Positions 7,952 to 13,565 of a stretch of DNA of 14,705 bases are shown here, piece by piece. The position numbers and the translations under genes are program-made. The stretch's first letter is position 1; every line of letters starts with the position of its first letter. Under the pieces are notes generated by a model, which did no database searches, was not told the DNA's origin, and worked only from the letters and a program-made list of their open reading frames with translations. Source of the stretch: Nitrososphaerota archaeon (GTDB lineage: Archaea; Thermoproteota; Nitrososphaeria; Nitrososphaerales; UBA183); the NCBI GenBank assembly GCA_029784825.1, contig JAFMAU010000048.1, positions 1-14,705 on the forward strand. Direction: 5' to 3'.

Positions 7952-8245
7952 TCATCGGCGTGGGCCACGTTGCAAAGCAACGGTGGGTTCTACCCTGGCC
8001 GAACTCGCCTCGTTGACAGCAGAGTAGGCTACGATCATGGCGTCGCCGTCAGACTTCACCATCCTGATAGCGCTCCTCTCGAACCCGCTGACCCTGCCGC
8101 CCTTCTCGAACGTGACCGACTGGTCGGTGATGTGCAGGAACGCCTCTTCCCCGTCAACCTTCACCCTCACGGGGGTGGCTTTACCCGAGTCCTTCAACGC
8201 CATTGGGTTCGGAAACATTCGGTGGTTTCGGCATATGACTACCAC
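7952..8245 (-). CDS. Small conserved-looking protein of unknown function
   Basis: I do not recognise a family. The gene converges on the helicase with an 18-base gap and has the GC-rich codon use of the left half of the window, so it looks like a resident gene. Its body (VRVKVDGEEAFLHITDQSVT then FEKGGRVSGFERSAIRMVKS) is predicted as successive short strands with no membrane segment, compatible with a small beta-barrel or PH-like fold. The start is uncertain: GTG 8245 fits leaderless spacing to CCTATAG at 8273-8279, while ATG 8218 and ATG 8203 (MALKDSGKATPVRV) give shorter products of 88 and 83 residues that begin nearer the compact domain. Confidence 0.6.
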   Translation of the reverse strand: MVVICRNHRMFPNPMALKDSGKATPVRVKVDGEEAFLHITDQSVTFEKGGRVSGFERSAIRMVKSDGDAMIVAYSAVNEASSARVEPTVALQRGPRR

Positions 8246-8268
8246 CCTCGTTTTCGGCTTTCTACAAC
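8231..8268 (+). repeat. Left copy of an imperfect direct repeat bracketing the accessory block
   Basis: GCATATGAC, then a CCACC-containing stretch, and TTTCTACAAC (8259-8268) occur in the same order and nearly the same spacing at 14539-14575 (GCATATGAC, CCACC, TTTCTATTAC). The first nine bases are identical; the two copies need one single-base gap. The region between holds all the unrecognised and broken genes. It could be a remnant recombination site, a shared regulatory element or coincidence. Confidence 0.35.
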
Positions 8269-8281
8269 GCTACTATAGGCG

Positions 8282-8923
8282 TCATTTTCCAGGGTAAGCA
8301 GCCTTCGACGAACTCCGAAGCGTCCTCAGCACGGACGCTGCACCCTCCGAAGTGACGATATTCCACGACGCCGCATAACTCTCCTTCATATCGGGGTTGG
8401 CCTTAGAGTACTCCCACCACCTTTCTTGCCTGAGATACTTCTCCGAGTCATTACCAAAAGTCGCTCTTAGTGTCTCTATCATCAGCCCATGAACGGGGAT
8501 GTGAGTTATCGTCGTGTGATCCTGCCCTCTGTGGGCTGCCTCACTGGCTTTCCAGTATCCGCTGAGGACATCTTCGCTGTCCTCGAGCAGGACATGGGCT
8601 AATTCATGGACGAGGAATGTTATCGCGCCTTCAATGTTCTCTCGCTTCTCCCCTATCCAGAGGGTAAGCGGCTCCGAGAACGGGTATCTGACGAATGAGA
8701 CCAGGTATGCCCGGATTTCCCTTCTCCTCCACCGGACCCCTGAAAGCTTGACCATGGATGACAGAATCTGAGCCGAGTGTCTTTCCCAAGCACTCTGAAT
8801 CTTTGCGGCCATTCGCCTCCCTCTTCGGCGGGCGTCATGAGTGTATTCGCGGCCATTGGATTCAGTAAGCACGCGGTCGTAAATCGATGAGTAGATTATC
8901 ACTACCTCCGGGATGCCTTTCAT
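8282..8923 (-). CDS. Small HELAH zinc metallopeptidase-like protein
   Basis: This 213-residue soluble protein has the zinc-peptidase signature FLVHELAHVLLED, with HExxH at residues 106-110 counted from ATG 8923. The helix after it is followed by HTTITHIPVHGLMIETL, whose histidines are candidates for the third zinc ligand. The N-terminal half is basic (ARRRGRRMAAK) and has no signal peptide or membrane segment, so it probably acts in the cytoplasm. I cannot assign a named family; it could be a housekeeping or toxin/regulator-cleaving peptidase. ATG 8923 lies 30 bases after an ATTAAG box (minus strand, about 8949-8954), which favours it over GTG 8929. Codon use is more AT-rich than in the cox-helicase half. 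The next gene on the same strand (7952-8245) begins 36 bases beyond its stop. Confidence 0.75.
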   Translation of the reverse strand: MKGIPEVVIIYSSIYDRVLTESNGREYTHDARRRGRRMAAKIQSAWERHSAQILSSMVKLSGVRWRRREIRAYLVSFVRYPFSEPLTLWIGEKRENIEGAITFLVHELAHVLLEDSEDVLSGYWKASEAAHRGQDHTTITHIPVHGLMIETLRATFGNDSEKYLRQERWWEYSKANPDMKESYAASWNIVTSEGAASVLRTLRSSSKAAYPGK

Positions 8924-9051
8924 GGACACCTGGATTCGAACCCTCCTTCTTAATCGTCTTCTGAACTAGATGTTAGGCCCTCCCGAATGAGAAGGTCAAA
9001 GAGGCCATGGCAGCCTCAAGCTGAAGTGCAGAAGCAGGTCCTCGTTGCCGA

Positions 9052-9105
9052 TTTCTACAACACCGTGGGGGTTAAGTTAATTGGGGAGCTATTGCGTCGG
9101 AGGTG
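9052..9105 (+). promoter_or_regulatory. TTTCTACAAC element, TATA-like box and ribosome binding site before the coiled-coil gene
   Basis: TTTCTACAAC (9052-9061) is followed by the AT-rich GTTAAGTTAATT (9070-9081), a plausible TATA box. GGAGGTGG then lies at 9098-9105, five bases before ATG 9110, one of the clearest Shine-Dalgarno sequences in the window. The same decamer precedes GGTTATGAG at 9416-9440, upstream of the next gene, so the decamer may be a shared upstream control element. Confidence 0.45.
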
Positions 9106-9109
9106 GTGG

Positions 9110-9373
9110 ATGACGGAAAAGATTCCGGGCTGGCTCGAGAGGGTGCTTCTCCCCCGGCTGACAGTCATGGAGGGAGACATCAAGGCGATCTACGCGAAAA
9201 TTGAAGGACTCGACCAGAAAATCGATTCTGTTGATGCGAAGCTCTCTGCGAAAATCGATGCCGTGGACGAGAAGCTGACCGCCAAGATCGAAGACCTAGA
9301 CAAGAGGCTCGACATCGTCCAGCGTCTCGCTGTCCTCGAAGCCAGGATGGGCGAGCTCCAGCCGAAGAGGTAG
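9110..9373 (+). CDS. Small hendecad-repeat coiled-coil protein
   Basis: This 87-residue protein is dominated by a long charged helix. After MTEKIPGWLERVLLPRL come 11-residue repeats of the form AKIxxxDxKLx: AKIEGLDQKID, AKIDAVDEKLT and AKIEDLDKRLD. These imply a right-handed or mixed coiled coil and a dimeric or trimeric rod. Similar short rods occur in archaeal tail-fibre-like, receptor and spacer proteins, but nothing here identifies a partner. ATG 9110 is chosen because GGAGGTGG stands five bases upstream; the frame stays open to ATG 8987, and that 128-residue version would swallow the promoter-like sequence. It ends 90 bases before the next gene. Confidence 0.65.
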   Translation: MTEKIPGWLERVLLPRLTVMEGDIKAIYAKIEGLDQKIDSVDAKLSAKIDAVDEKLTAKIEDLDKRLDIVQRLAVLEARMGELQPKR

Positions 9374-9415
9374 AGCGAGAGCGCGCGGCGGGTTGATTGC
9401 CACGCCCTTCCTGCA

Positions 9416-9440
9416 TTTCTACAACGGTGTGGTGGTTATG
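9416..9440 (+). promoter_or_regulatory. Second TTTCTACAAC element with TATA-like GGTTATGAG
   Basis: TTTCTACAAC (9416-9425) and GTGGTGGTTATG match GTGGGGGTTAAG after the copy at 9052. The GTTATG box (9435-9440) stands about 28 bases before TTG 9464. Two neighbouring genes thus seem to share a promoter architecture with the decamer about 10 bases upstream of the box. Confidence 0.35.
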
Positions 9441-9463
9441 AGCCCCCCGAATGTGGGAAGGAC

Positions 9464-9721
9464 TTGGGTGCGACCGTCTACTACACGAAACTGGTCAACG
9501 GCAAGCTCTATCCAAAAGCAGCTAAGATCGGCCCGTACGCTTACGCCAACGAAGTGAGCAGGGAGCACGGAAAAGCTGTTTCGAGATACATCGGGATCGT
9601 CAAGGTTTCTGACGATGCGAGCGTGGAAGAACCTTCGGATGTAATAGAAAACAGGGCACGGACAAATGTGGTAGAAAACGGAAGAGAAGCAGACGCCAAC
9701 GACGCCCGCGAACCCGAATAG
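9464..9721 (+). CDS. Small protein of unknown function
   Basis: I do not recognise this 85-residue protein. The first half (GATVYYTKLVNGKLYPKAAK, then IGPYAYANEVSREHGKAVSR, then YIGIVKV) reads as short strands and a helix rich in lysine and tyrosine, vaguely like the small N-terminal domains of some transposases and integrases, but no catalytic part follows. The tail is acidic and contains two near-repeats, DVIENRAR and NVVENGRE. The start TTG 9464 suits the TATA-like box at 9435; no ATG or GTG is available in frame nearby. The same frame continues after the TAG stop into the remnant at 9722-10147, which contains a third copy of the same motif (SVIENEST). Confidence 0.5.
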   Translation: MGATVYYTKLVNGKLYPKAAKIGPYAYANEVSREHGKAVSRYIGIVKVSDDASVEEPSDVIENRARTNVVENGREADANDAREPE

Positions 9722-9868
9722 GTTCTCCCGAAGCTACCTCCGAGTTCAAGGTCAGTCAGATCAGGCAGAGGCTTCCCGAACGAGTACCAGTCATCGTTCT
9801 ACGTCGAGCCTTGGAGCGGCGGGATAGCGAGTGTCCAGCTAGTCGAGGGTACCAGTGTAATAGAAAAC
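9640..9868 (+). repeat. Three dispersed copies of TGTAATAGAAAAC-like motif
   Basis: TGTAATAGAAAAC occurs identically at 9640-9652 and 9856-9868, with TGTGGTAGAAAAC at 9667-9679. Spacings (27 and 189 bases) are multiples of three and all copies are in one frame, encoding VIEN, VVEN and VIEN. Reverse-complemented they match the TTTCTAYNACA motif at 8259, 9052, 9416 and 14566. They may be protein repeats, DNA sites, or both. Confidence 0.55.
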
Positions 9869-10147
9869 GAATCTACTACGAATAAAGTGGCATTCCCGTC
9901 ACCACTTCCGCGAGGGCTCACGGGCTTCTACACAATCCCGTACTCGACTACGGGTCAGGACACGAAGGTTGTCTTCACAAACGTGTGGGGCGCGACCACC
10001 ACCATAGATCTCGGCACATCGCCGACTCCAACTCCCTTGATCAGTCTGATCCCAGTTACGACTGCAGCCGCGTTTGGCATAGCAGCAGTCATATGGTTGA
10101 TGGTTGGCGATATTCTCAAAACGAGGAGAGCAAGCGCCCACGAATGA
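9722..10147 (+). pseudogene. N-terminally truncated membrane-anchored surface protein remnant
   Basis: An open frame of 141 codons follows an in-frame TAG but has no ATG, GTG or TTG before GTG 9887, which would cut into the domain. The sequence looks like real protein: FYVEPWSGGIASVQLVEG, a Thr/Ser-rich beta region (TGFYTIPYSTTGQDTKVVFT, then NVWGATTTIDLG), a proline spacer TSPTPTP, one hydrophobic helix (LISLIPVTTAAAFGIAAVIW) and a short basic cytoplasmic tail. This is the layout of a C-terminally anchored extracellular protein missing its signal peptide and front. Either the N-terminus was lost, or it belonged to the upstream frame before the stop arose. A short GTG 9887 product of 86 residues is possible but would lack a secretion signal. 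Confidence 0.5.
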
Positions 10148-10206
10148 ATCCGCAGTTATCGACCACGCTGCGTCTCGTCGTTGCCAAGAAACGTCCCCAG
10201 AGCAGC

Positions 10207-10224
10207 CTTATGAAGTAACTTCAT
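10207..10224 (+). promoter_or_regulatory. Palindromic operator candidate over the TATA region of the M29-like gene
   Basis: ATGAAGT-A-ACTTCAT (10210-10224) is a perfect 7-bp-arm palindrome. CTTATGA at its left edge is the only AT-rich box at 28-36 bases before the candidate starts TTG 10238 and GTG 10244. A dimeric repressor bound here would block the promoter. Confidence 0.45.
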
Positions 10225-10237
10225 TCCGTAGGGCCCG

Positions 10238-11287
10238 TTGCCTGTGAGTGGACATCTCGTTGACCAGGTAGCCAAGAAGGTACTCCGCCAGTCCTTGGGC
10301 GTAAAGATGGGCGAGAACATCACAATCGAAACTTGGAATAACGGGCTCTTCTTTGCGGAACGGGCTCTGGTCCATGCGCGAGCCCTCGGCGCGATTCCGC
10401 TACTCCTCTTCGAGGACGAGCCCTCCTACATAGAAGGTGTCAGGAAAGCGCCAAGAAATGCAGTCGGCAAGATGGGCGAGCACGAATACGCCCTACTTTC
10501 TGCGACCGACGCGTACGTCTTCATCCCCGGTCCAGTCCTGGGCGGCTCTCCGAAACTGTCGAGGGAGGAGGTTGTGGCTTACACAGGTTACAACTCGTCA
10601 TGGTACAAGGCCGCCAGGCGGGCAAGACTACGAGGAGTCAGGATGACCTTTGGTTACGTTGGAGAGGAGATGGCCAGCGTCCTTCGAAAGAGCCTTCAAC
10701 AAATAGTCGAGCATCAGCTTAGGGCTTCGCTCGTTGATTTTCGGACGATTCAACGTGCGGGCGGGAAGCTGGCGCGGCATATGAAACGCGGAGCGAAGGT
10801 AACTATCACGGCAGAGGATGAGGTGCTGAATTTCGAGCTTGGAACCCAGGAGGAAATCGACGACGGAGTAATCGACCGAAATGACTTGACTGCAGGGAAC
10901 AACATGACGAACGTGCCCCCTGGTTACTTCGCAAAAGGAATCGTCACCGAGACGCTTTCAGGAGCAGTCAGGCTTCACGCTCCGCTGCCGAGGCTCGGCA
11001 TTATGGCAGACCTCCGTCTTGAGTTCGTCAAAGGGAGGCTCAAGACGTGGAAGAGCGAGAGAAACCAGGACTGGCTCGACGCGCTAGTAAGGATGCTTCC
11101 GCAGGAGCGGAGAACGTTCTCAGATATCGTGATGGGATTGAATCCTTCATTGAAGCAAGGCTGCGGGCAGGATAGGCTGGTGGAGGGCGCAATCACGCTT
11201 TTCGGAATGTTCCAAGGCACGACGAACAAAGGGAGCTTGGAAGCGAATGGGAGATTGCTGGTTGACAGCGGCAAGATCATCGAGTAG
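10238..11287 (+). CDS. M29 aminopeptidase-like protein lacking the metal ligands
   Basis: The 349 residues follow the thermophilic aminopeptidase (M29/AmpS) plan: an N-terminal domain with VKMGENITIETW and LGAIPLLLFEDEPSY, and a C-terminal domain with the NVPPG turn (about 225-229), a mid-domain strand set and GLNPSLK near the end. Active M29 enzymes bind two metals through Glu in the PxGE motif, Glu before GxNP, His in HxALG and a C-terminal His-x-Asp. Here these read PPGYF, DIVMGLNP, EGAITLFG and no HxD at all, so the metal site appears lost. It is probably non-catalytic, or a related fold with a different job. The start may be TTG 10238 (leaderless fit) or GTG 10244. The GNAT gene follows after 13 bases, so the two are probably co-transcribed. 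Confidence 0.75.
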   Translation: MPVSGHLVDQVAKKVLRQSLGVKMGENITIETWNNGLFFAERALVHARALGAIPLLLFEDEPSYIEGVRKAPRNAVGKMGEHEYALLSATDAYVFIPGPVLGGSPKLSREEVVAYTGYNSSWYKAARRARLRGVRMTFGYVGEEMASVLRKSLQQIVEHQLRASLVDFRTIQRAGGKLARHMKRGAKVTITAEDEVLNFELGTQEEIDDGVIDRNDLTAGNNMTNVPPGYFAKGIVTETLSGAVRLHAPLPRLGIMADLRLEFVKGRLKTWKSERNQDWLDALVRMLPQERRTFSDIVMGLNPSLKQGCGQDRLVEGAITLFGMFQGTTNKGSLEANGRLLVDSGKIIE

Positions 11288-11300
11288 CGGTGGTGTTTGA

Positions 11301-11801
11301 ATGAAAATTGGCAAGAGTATCAGAACCAGGCCTATCGAGACGACCGACTATGCAGCGGTTTCCCGAATCTACCGCGAAGCAGTGAGGGAGTATCTCACCT
11401 CGTTGGGCAAGGCCCGAAGGGACCGAGAACTTGGGCCGGGAAGAAGGTCTGCTTGGTCGACTCTGCCTCGTGGTGCATTCGGGTTCTATGCGAGGAGTGG
11501 CAGCAGCTTCGTCGCTACATCGCGAAACAAGATTGTTGGATTCATCCTGACGCAGCCAATCAGCTGGATGAACATGGATTCCAAGGTCCTTTGGCTGGAA
11601 TACATTGCGGTATCACCAGCCTTCAGACATCTAGGCGTGGGTTCCGCATTGATGGCGTCTGCAAAGAAGTGGGCGGCTAAACGGGGCATTGGTTGCAGAT
11701 TCACGACTCTCAACCCCGACAATAGGGCATCAAGAGCACTTCTCCAAAAGGGCGGCTTCGAAGTGAGAAGGTGGCTAACCGCGAGATACCCTTCATCCTG
11801 A
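11301..11801 (+). CDS. GNAT-family N-acetyltransferase
   Basis: This 166-residue acetyl-CoA-dependent acetyltransferase shows the GNAT order. Motif C/D lies in IRTRPIETTDYAAVSRIYRE and FVATSRNKIVGFIL. Motif A is EYIAVSPAFRHLGVGSALMA, with the R-x-x-G-x-G pyrophosphate loop. Motif B is NPDNRASRALLQKGGFEVR. The overall form resembles RimI-like enzymes, but the substrate cannot be told. ATG 11301 follows GGTGGTG by a few bases and lies 13 bases after the M29-like gene, suggesting one operon; a peptide or amino-group substrate linked to that gene would be a guess. Confidence 0.88.
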   Translation: MKIGKSIRTRPIETTDYAAVSRIYREAVREYLTSLGKARRDRELGPGRRSAWSTLPRGAFGFYARSGSSFVATSRNKIVGFILTQPISWMNMDSKVLWLEYIAVSPAFRHLGVGSALMASAKKWAAKRGIGCRFTTLNPDNRASRALLQKGGFEVRRWLTARYPSS

Positions 11802-11840
11802 AAGAGACACGCAAGAAGTGTTGGCTGCCTCACTTCGTCT

Positions 11841-11848
11841 GTTTTAAG
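11841..11848 (+). promoter_or_regulatory. TATA-like element for the two-helix membrane protein
   Basis: GTTTTAAG is 28 bases before ATG 11870 in otherwise GC-rich sequence, a close match to GTTTTAGG before ATG 13566. It indicates a leaderless transcript and supports ATG 11870 as the start. Confidence 0.5.
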
Positions 11849-11869
11849 CCACCTACCCCTACCGCTCTC

Positions 11870-12199
11870 ATGGCACTCGGCACCGCGATGCAGAAGATTG
11901 AGTCTGCCGTTATCGCCGTGGTTCTGGGCATCGCGTTCCCGTTCATCGTCACTTACCTTGTCTCCGGAGGAGCTTCCTCGTCCTTCTTGATTCCTTGCAC
12001 ATCAGCAGGTAGCGGTGTCTGTACAGTCGGGACCGTGTCTGGCAACGTCATCACCCTTCCCGAGATACTCGTGAGCACTGCGAACCTCGTCATCACCCTT
12101 CTCGTGGGGATTCTGATCATCTTCGCGTCCATCTTCGGAATATGGGGGGCGATAGAGTATGTTGGGGCGCGTGGTGGCGCGGGCAGGGCTGGCGTCTAA
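11870..12199 (+). CDS. Small two-helix membrane protein
   Basis: This 109-residue protein has no recognisable family. Two long hydrophobic helices (IESAVIAVVLGIAFPFIVTY and NLVITLLVGILIIFASIFGI) flank an outward or inward loop of about 40 residues, rich in Ser and Gly, that carries two cysteines (PCTSAGSGVCTVG) able to form a disulfide. The tail is short and Gly/Arg-rich (GARGGAGRAGV). The arrangement recalls small structural or pore proteins of archaeal viruses and secretion systems, but this is only a resemblance. The frame is open further upstream; ATG 11870 is chosen from the TATA-like box 28 bases before it. It stands alone, 68 bases after the GNAT gene. Confidence 0.65.
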   Translation: MALGTAMQKIESAVIAVVLGIAFPFIVTYLVSGGASSSFLIPCTSAGSGVCTVGTVSGNVITLPEILVSTANLVITLLVGILIIFASIFGIWGAIEYVGARGGAGRAGV

Positions 12200-12301
12200 C
12201 CAACAGAGAGCTAAACCAAGATTCGCCCGCTGACGCGCAGCGAAAACCAACAATCAAGCCAGACCACCTATCATCGTCCTAGACGCCCTAGCAGCAACCA
12301 C

Positions 12302-12397
12302 TTATCGATACCACATATCGATGATATCGTCCATAGTCTTGAAAGGGTTCTGGCCCATTATTGAATTACTGGCAACACGCGCTTCTCGGCAGAGCAT
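12302..12397 (-). pseudogene. Orphan copy of the C-terminus of the neighbouring 12414-13049 protein
   Basis: Read on the minus strand this frame ends ASNSIMGQNPFKTMDDIIDM-WYR-stop, matching ARNSVMGRTQFKTMNDIVDE-WYR-stop of the gene just upstream. 16 of the last 24 residues are identical, and the underlying DNA has diverged to roughly two-thirds identity. It begins 16 bases past the stop of that gene, with its own ATG at 12397 preceded by an in-frame TAA. It is too short for a domain and has no promoter of its own, so it is either the tail left by a tandem duplication or a separate exchangeable C-terminal segment. Confidence 0.65.
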
Positions 12398-12413
12398 TTA
12401 GTGATGAGCGTGA

Positions 12414-13049
12414 CTATCTGTACCACTCGTCGACGATGTCGTTCATGGTCTTGAACTGAGTCCTGCCCATGACCGAGTTCCTAGCGACCACTCGCCTGTA
12501 TCCTTCGGCCCAGCCAGAATCTGATAGACTCTCTCCGATATGCCACCTCAAACCAGGCTCACGTTCAAGCCGCTCCTTTTCTTCGGCGTACACATCTATG
12601 CCCAAGGAGGGCCTGCACCACGAATAGCCAGATTCTCTTGCAGCTTTCTCCTCCTCTGTCTCAGTGCGATTAGGGGGCTTCCCAAAGGAATCGAAGGCGC
12701 TTGGAATTGGCTTTGAGAAGGAATCGAAAGCGCTGGACTTCCCAGGTATCGAGGGAACGGAGGGCTTTATTTGACTTGGTTCCACATAGTGGTGTCCCGG
12801 AGGTTTGGTTTCAATCGTGAAGTGCCGACTAGTCGAACCTTCCTCTGTGGCGATTTCTGTGTGATGCCACCCGCTTCCAGGTATCTTAGTCACGGCCACG
12901 TACGAAGTGGCAATCGAAAACTTACCAGATGGGTCCAAGGCCGACGACTTGGTCGGAACCGAAGGTCGCGCAATTTGAACGACTGGCTTATCAGACGTTA
13001 CCGGCTTCAATGGGAGAACACGAACGGCTTGCGATATATCCCTTGCCAT
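12414..13049 (-). CDS. Protein of unknown function with SAFDSF repeats
   Basis: I do not recognise this protein of up to 211 residues. It has no membrane segment. The middle is low-complexity and contains near-repeats KSSALDPSGK, KSSAFDSFSKPIP and SAFDSFGKPP. The C-terminal third is charged with aromatic residues and ends in KTMNDIVDEWYR. The repeat-linker-tail layout suggests a modular adaptor or effector whose last domain is distinct. The annotated start ATG 13049 puts a strong TATA box (GGGATATATCG, minus strand 13042-13032) inside the coding region. If that box is the promoter, translation may start at TTG 13010, which lies about 27 bases from it, giving 198 residues. The orphan copy of its C-terminus lies immediately downstream. 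Confidence 0.6.
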   Translation of the reverse strand: MARDISQAVRVLPLKPVTSDKPVVQIARPSVPTKSSALDPSGKFSIATSYVAVTKIPGSGWHHTEIATEEGSTSRHFTIETKPPGHHYVEPSQIKPSVPSIPGKSSAFDSFSKPIPSAFDSFGKPPNRTETEEEKAARESGYSWCRPSLGIDVYAEEKERLEREPGLRWHIGESLSDSGWAEGYRRVVARNSVMGRTQFKTMNDIVDEWYR

Positions 13050-13111
13050 GAAGTCCTTCCAGCGAGGAGGAGGTTGTAGTTTTTACAAGGTTTCGGCTGG
13101 AAGGGATATAT
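13034..13111. promoter_or_regulatory. Divergent twin promoters with identical AAGGGATATAT boxes
   Basis: AAGGGATATAT is at 13101-13111 reading right, and its exact reverse complement ATATATCCCTT is at 13034-13044, so each points away from the other. Nested inside are CCTTCCAGC (13055-13063) and GCTGGAAGG (13096-13104), also inverted. The right box is about 31 bases before ATG 13138 and the left about 27 bases before TTG 13010. The symmetry suggests that the two genes are switched on together. Confidence 0.6.
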
Positions 13112-13137
13112 TCGAATCAAGACATGCACCTGAAATC

Positions 13138-13452
13138 ATGTGCAAGAAGGAAGTACAAACTCATGTGGTCTTGGCACAAGGGAAAAACACCGAAGTTGCG
13201 AATTTCATTCTCGGATTATTGGCGAAGGACAAATGCGGGGAATGGTACTATAATTGGCAATTCTGGATTGACGACTCGAAAATTGACGACGGCAAACTCT
13301 ACATCATGGGAGATCAGGTAAATAAAGACCATTGGATGAAGGTAATCCTCACGCAGAAGAAGGTTGGATTACAAATCTCCTTTTGGACATGCGATGGAGG
13401 GCAGGCGAATCAACTTCTGGACTGCGTTTATAAAGAATTGACCAGCGGCTGA
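13138..13452 (+). CDS. Small AT-rich gene of unknown function
   Basis: This 104-residue protein (MCKKEVQTHVVLAQGKNTEV at the start) has no family I recognise. It is soluble, rich in Trp and Lys, with alternating strands and a hydrophobic helix (NFILGLLAK); segments such as WYYNWQFWIDDSKIDDGKLY and MKVILTQKKVGLQISFWTC look like a small beta-sheet domain. Base composition differs sharply from the left half of the window: bases 13201-13260 are 24/60 G+C by eye. That points to recent acquisition. ATG 13138 is chosen from GATATATTC 31 bases upstream; the frame also opens at 13048. It is divergent from, and shares promoter sequence with, the 12414-13049 gene. Confidence 0.65.
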   Translation: MCKKEVQTHVVLAQGKNTEVANFILGLLAKDKCGEWYYNWQFWIDDSKIDDGKLYIMGDQVNKDHWMKVILTQKKVGLQISFWTCDGGQANQLLDCVYKELTSG

Positions 13453-13535
13453 AAGATGGTCAAGGGACGAATAGAATAATCAGTAACCACTCAAACACTT
13501 TCCCGAATTAGGCGGGGCTAGAACCCGGCCCAATC

Positions 13536-13543
13536 GTTTTAGG
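13536..13543 (+). promoter_or_regulatory. TATA-like element for the surface membrane protein
   Basis: GTTTTAGG stands 29 bases before ATG 13566, the same spacing as the boxes before 6347 and 11870. A leaderless transcript is expected. A weak GGGG/CCC inverted repeat (about 13514-13527) lies just upstream. Confidence 0.5.
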
Positions 13544-13565
13544 GTGTGCTGCCCTTCTTCACCCA

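Noticed and set aside
6640..8016. Very long open frame (about 458 residues) inside the helicase in another phase
   Set aside because: Its Gly/Arg/Gln-rich translation is typical of a GC-rich shadow; the helicase frame carries all SF2 motifs.
8924..9000. tRNA gene on the minus strand suggested by GGGTTCGAATCC
   Set aside because: The T stem pairs over only two or three bases, there is no matching acceptor stem and no room for D and anticodon arms in order.
9719..9721. TAG read as pyrrolysine, joining 9464-10147 into one protein
   Set aside because: TAG ends other intact genes here (ppdK, the helicase), and no pyrrolysine machinery is visible; a plain stop is simpler.
12302..12328. ATCGAT/GATATC cluster as a protein-binding array
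   Set aside because: These bases are explained by codons of the orphan C-terminal fragment (DDIIDM).
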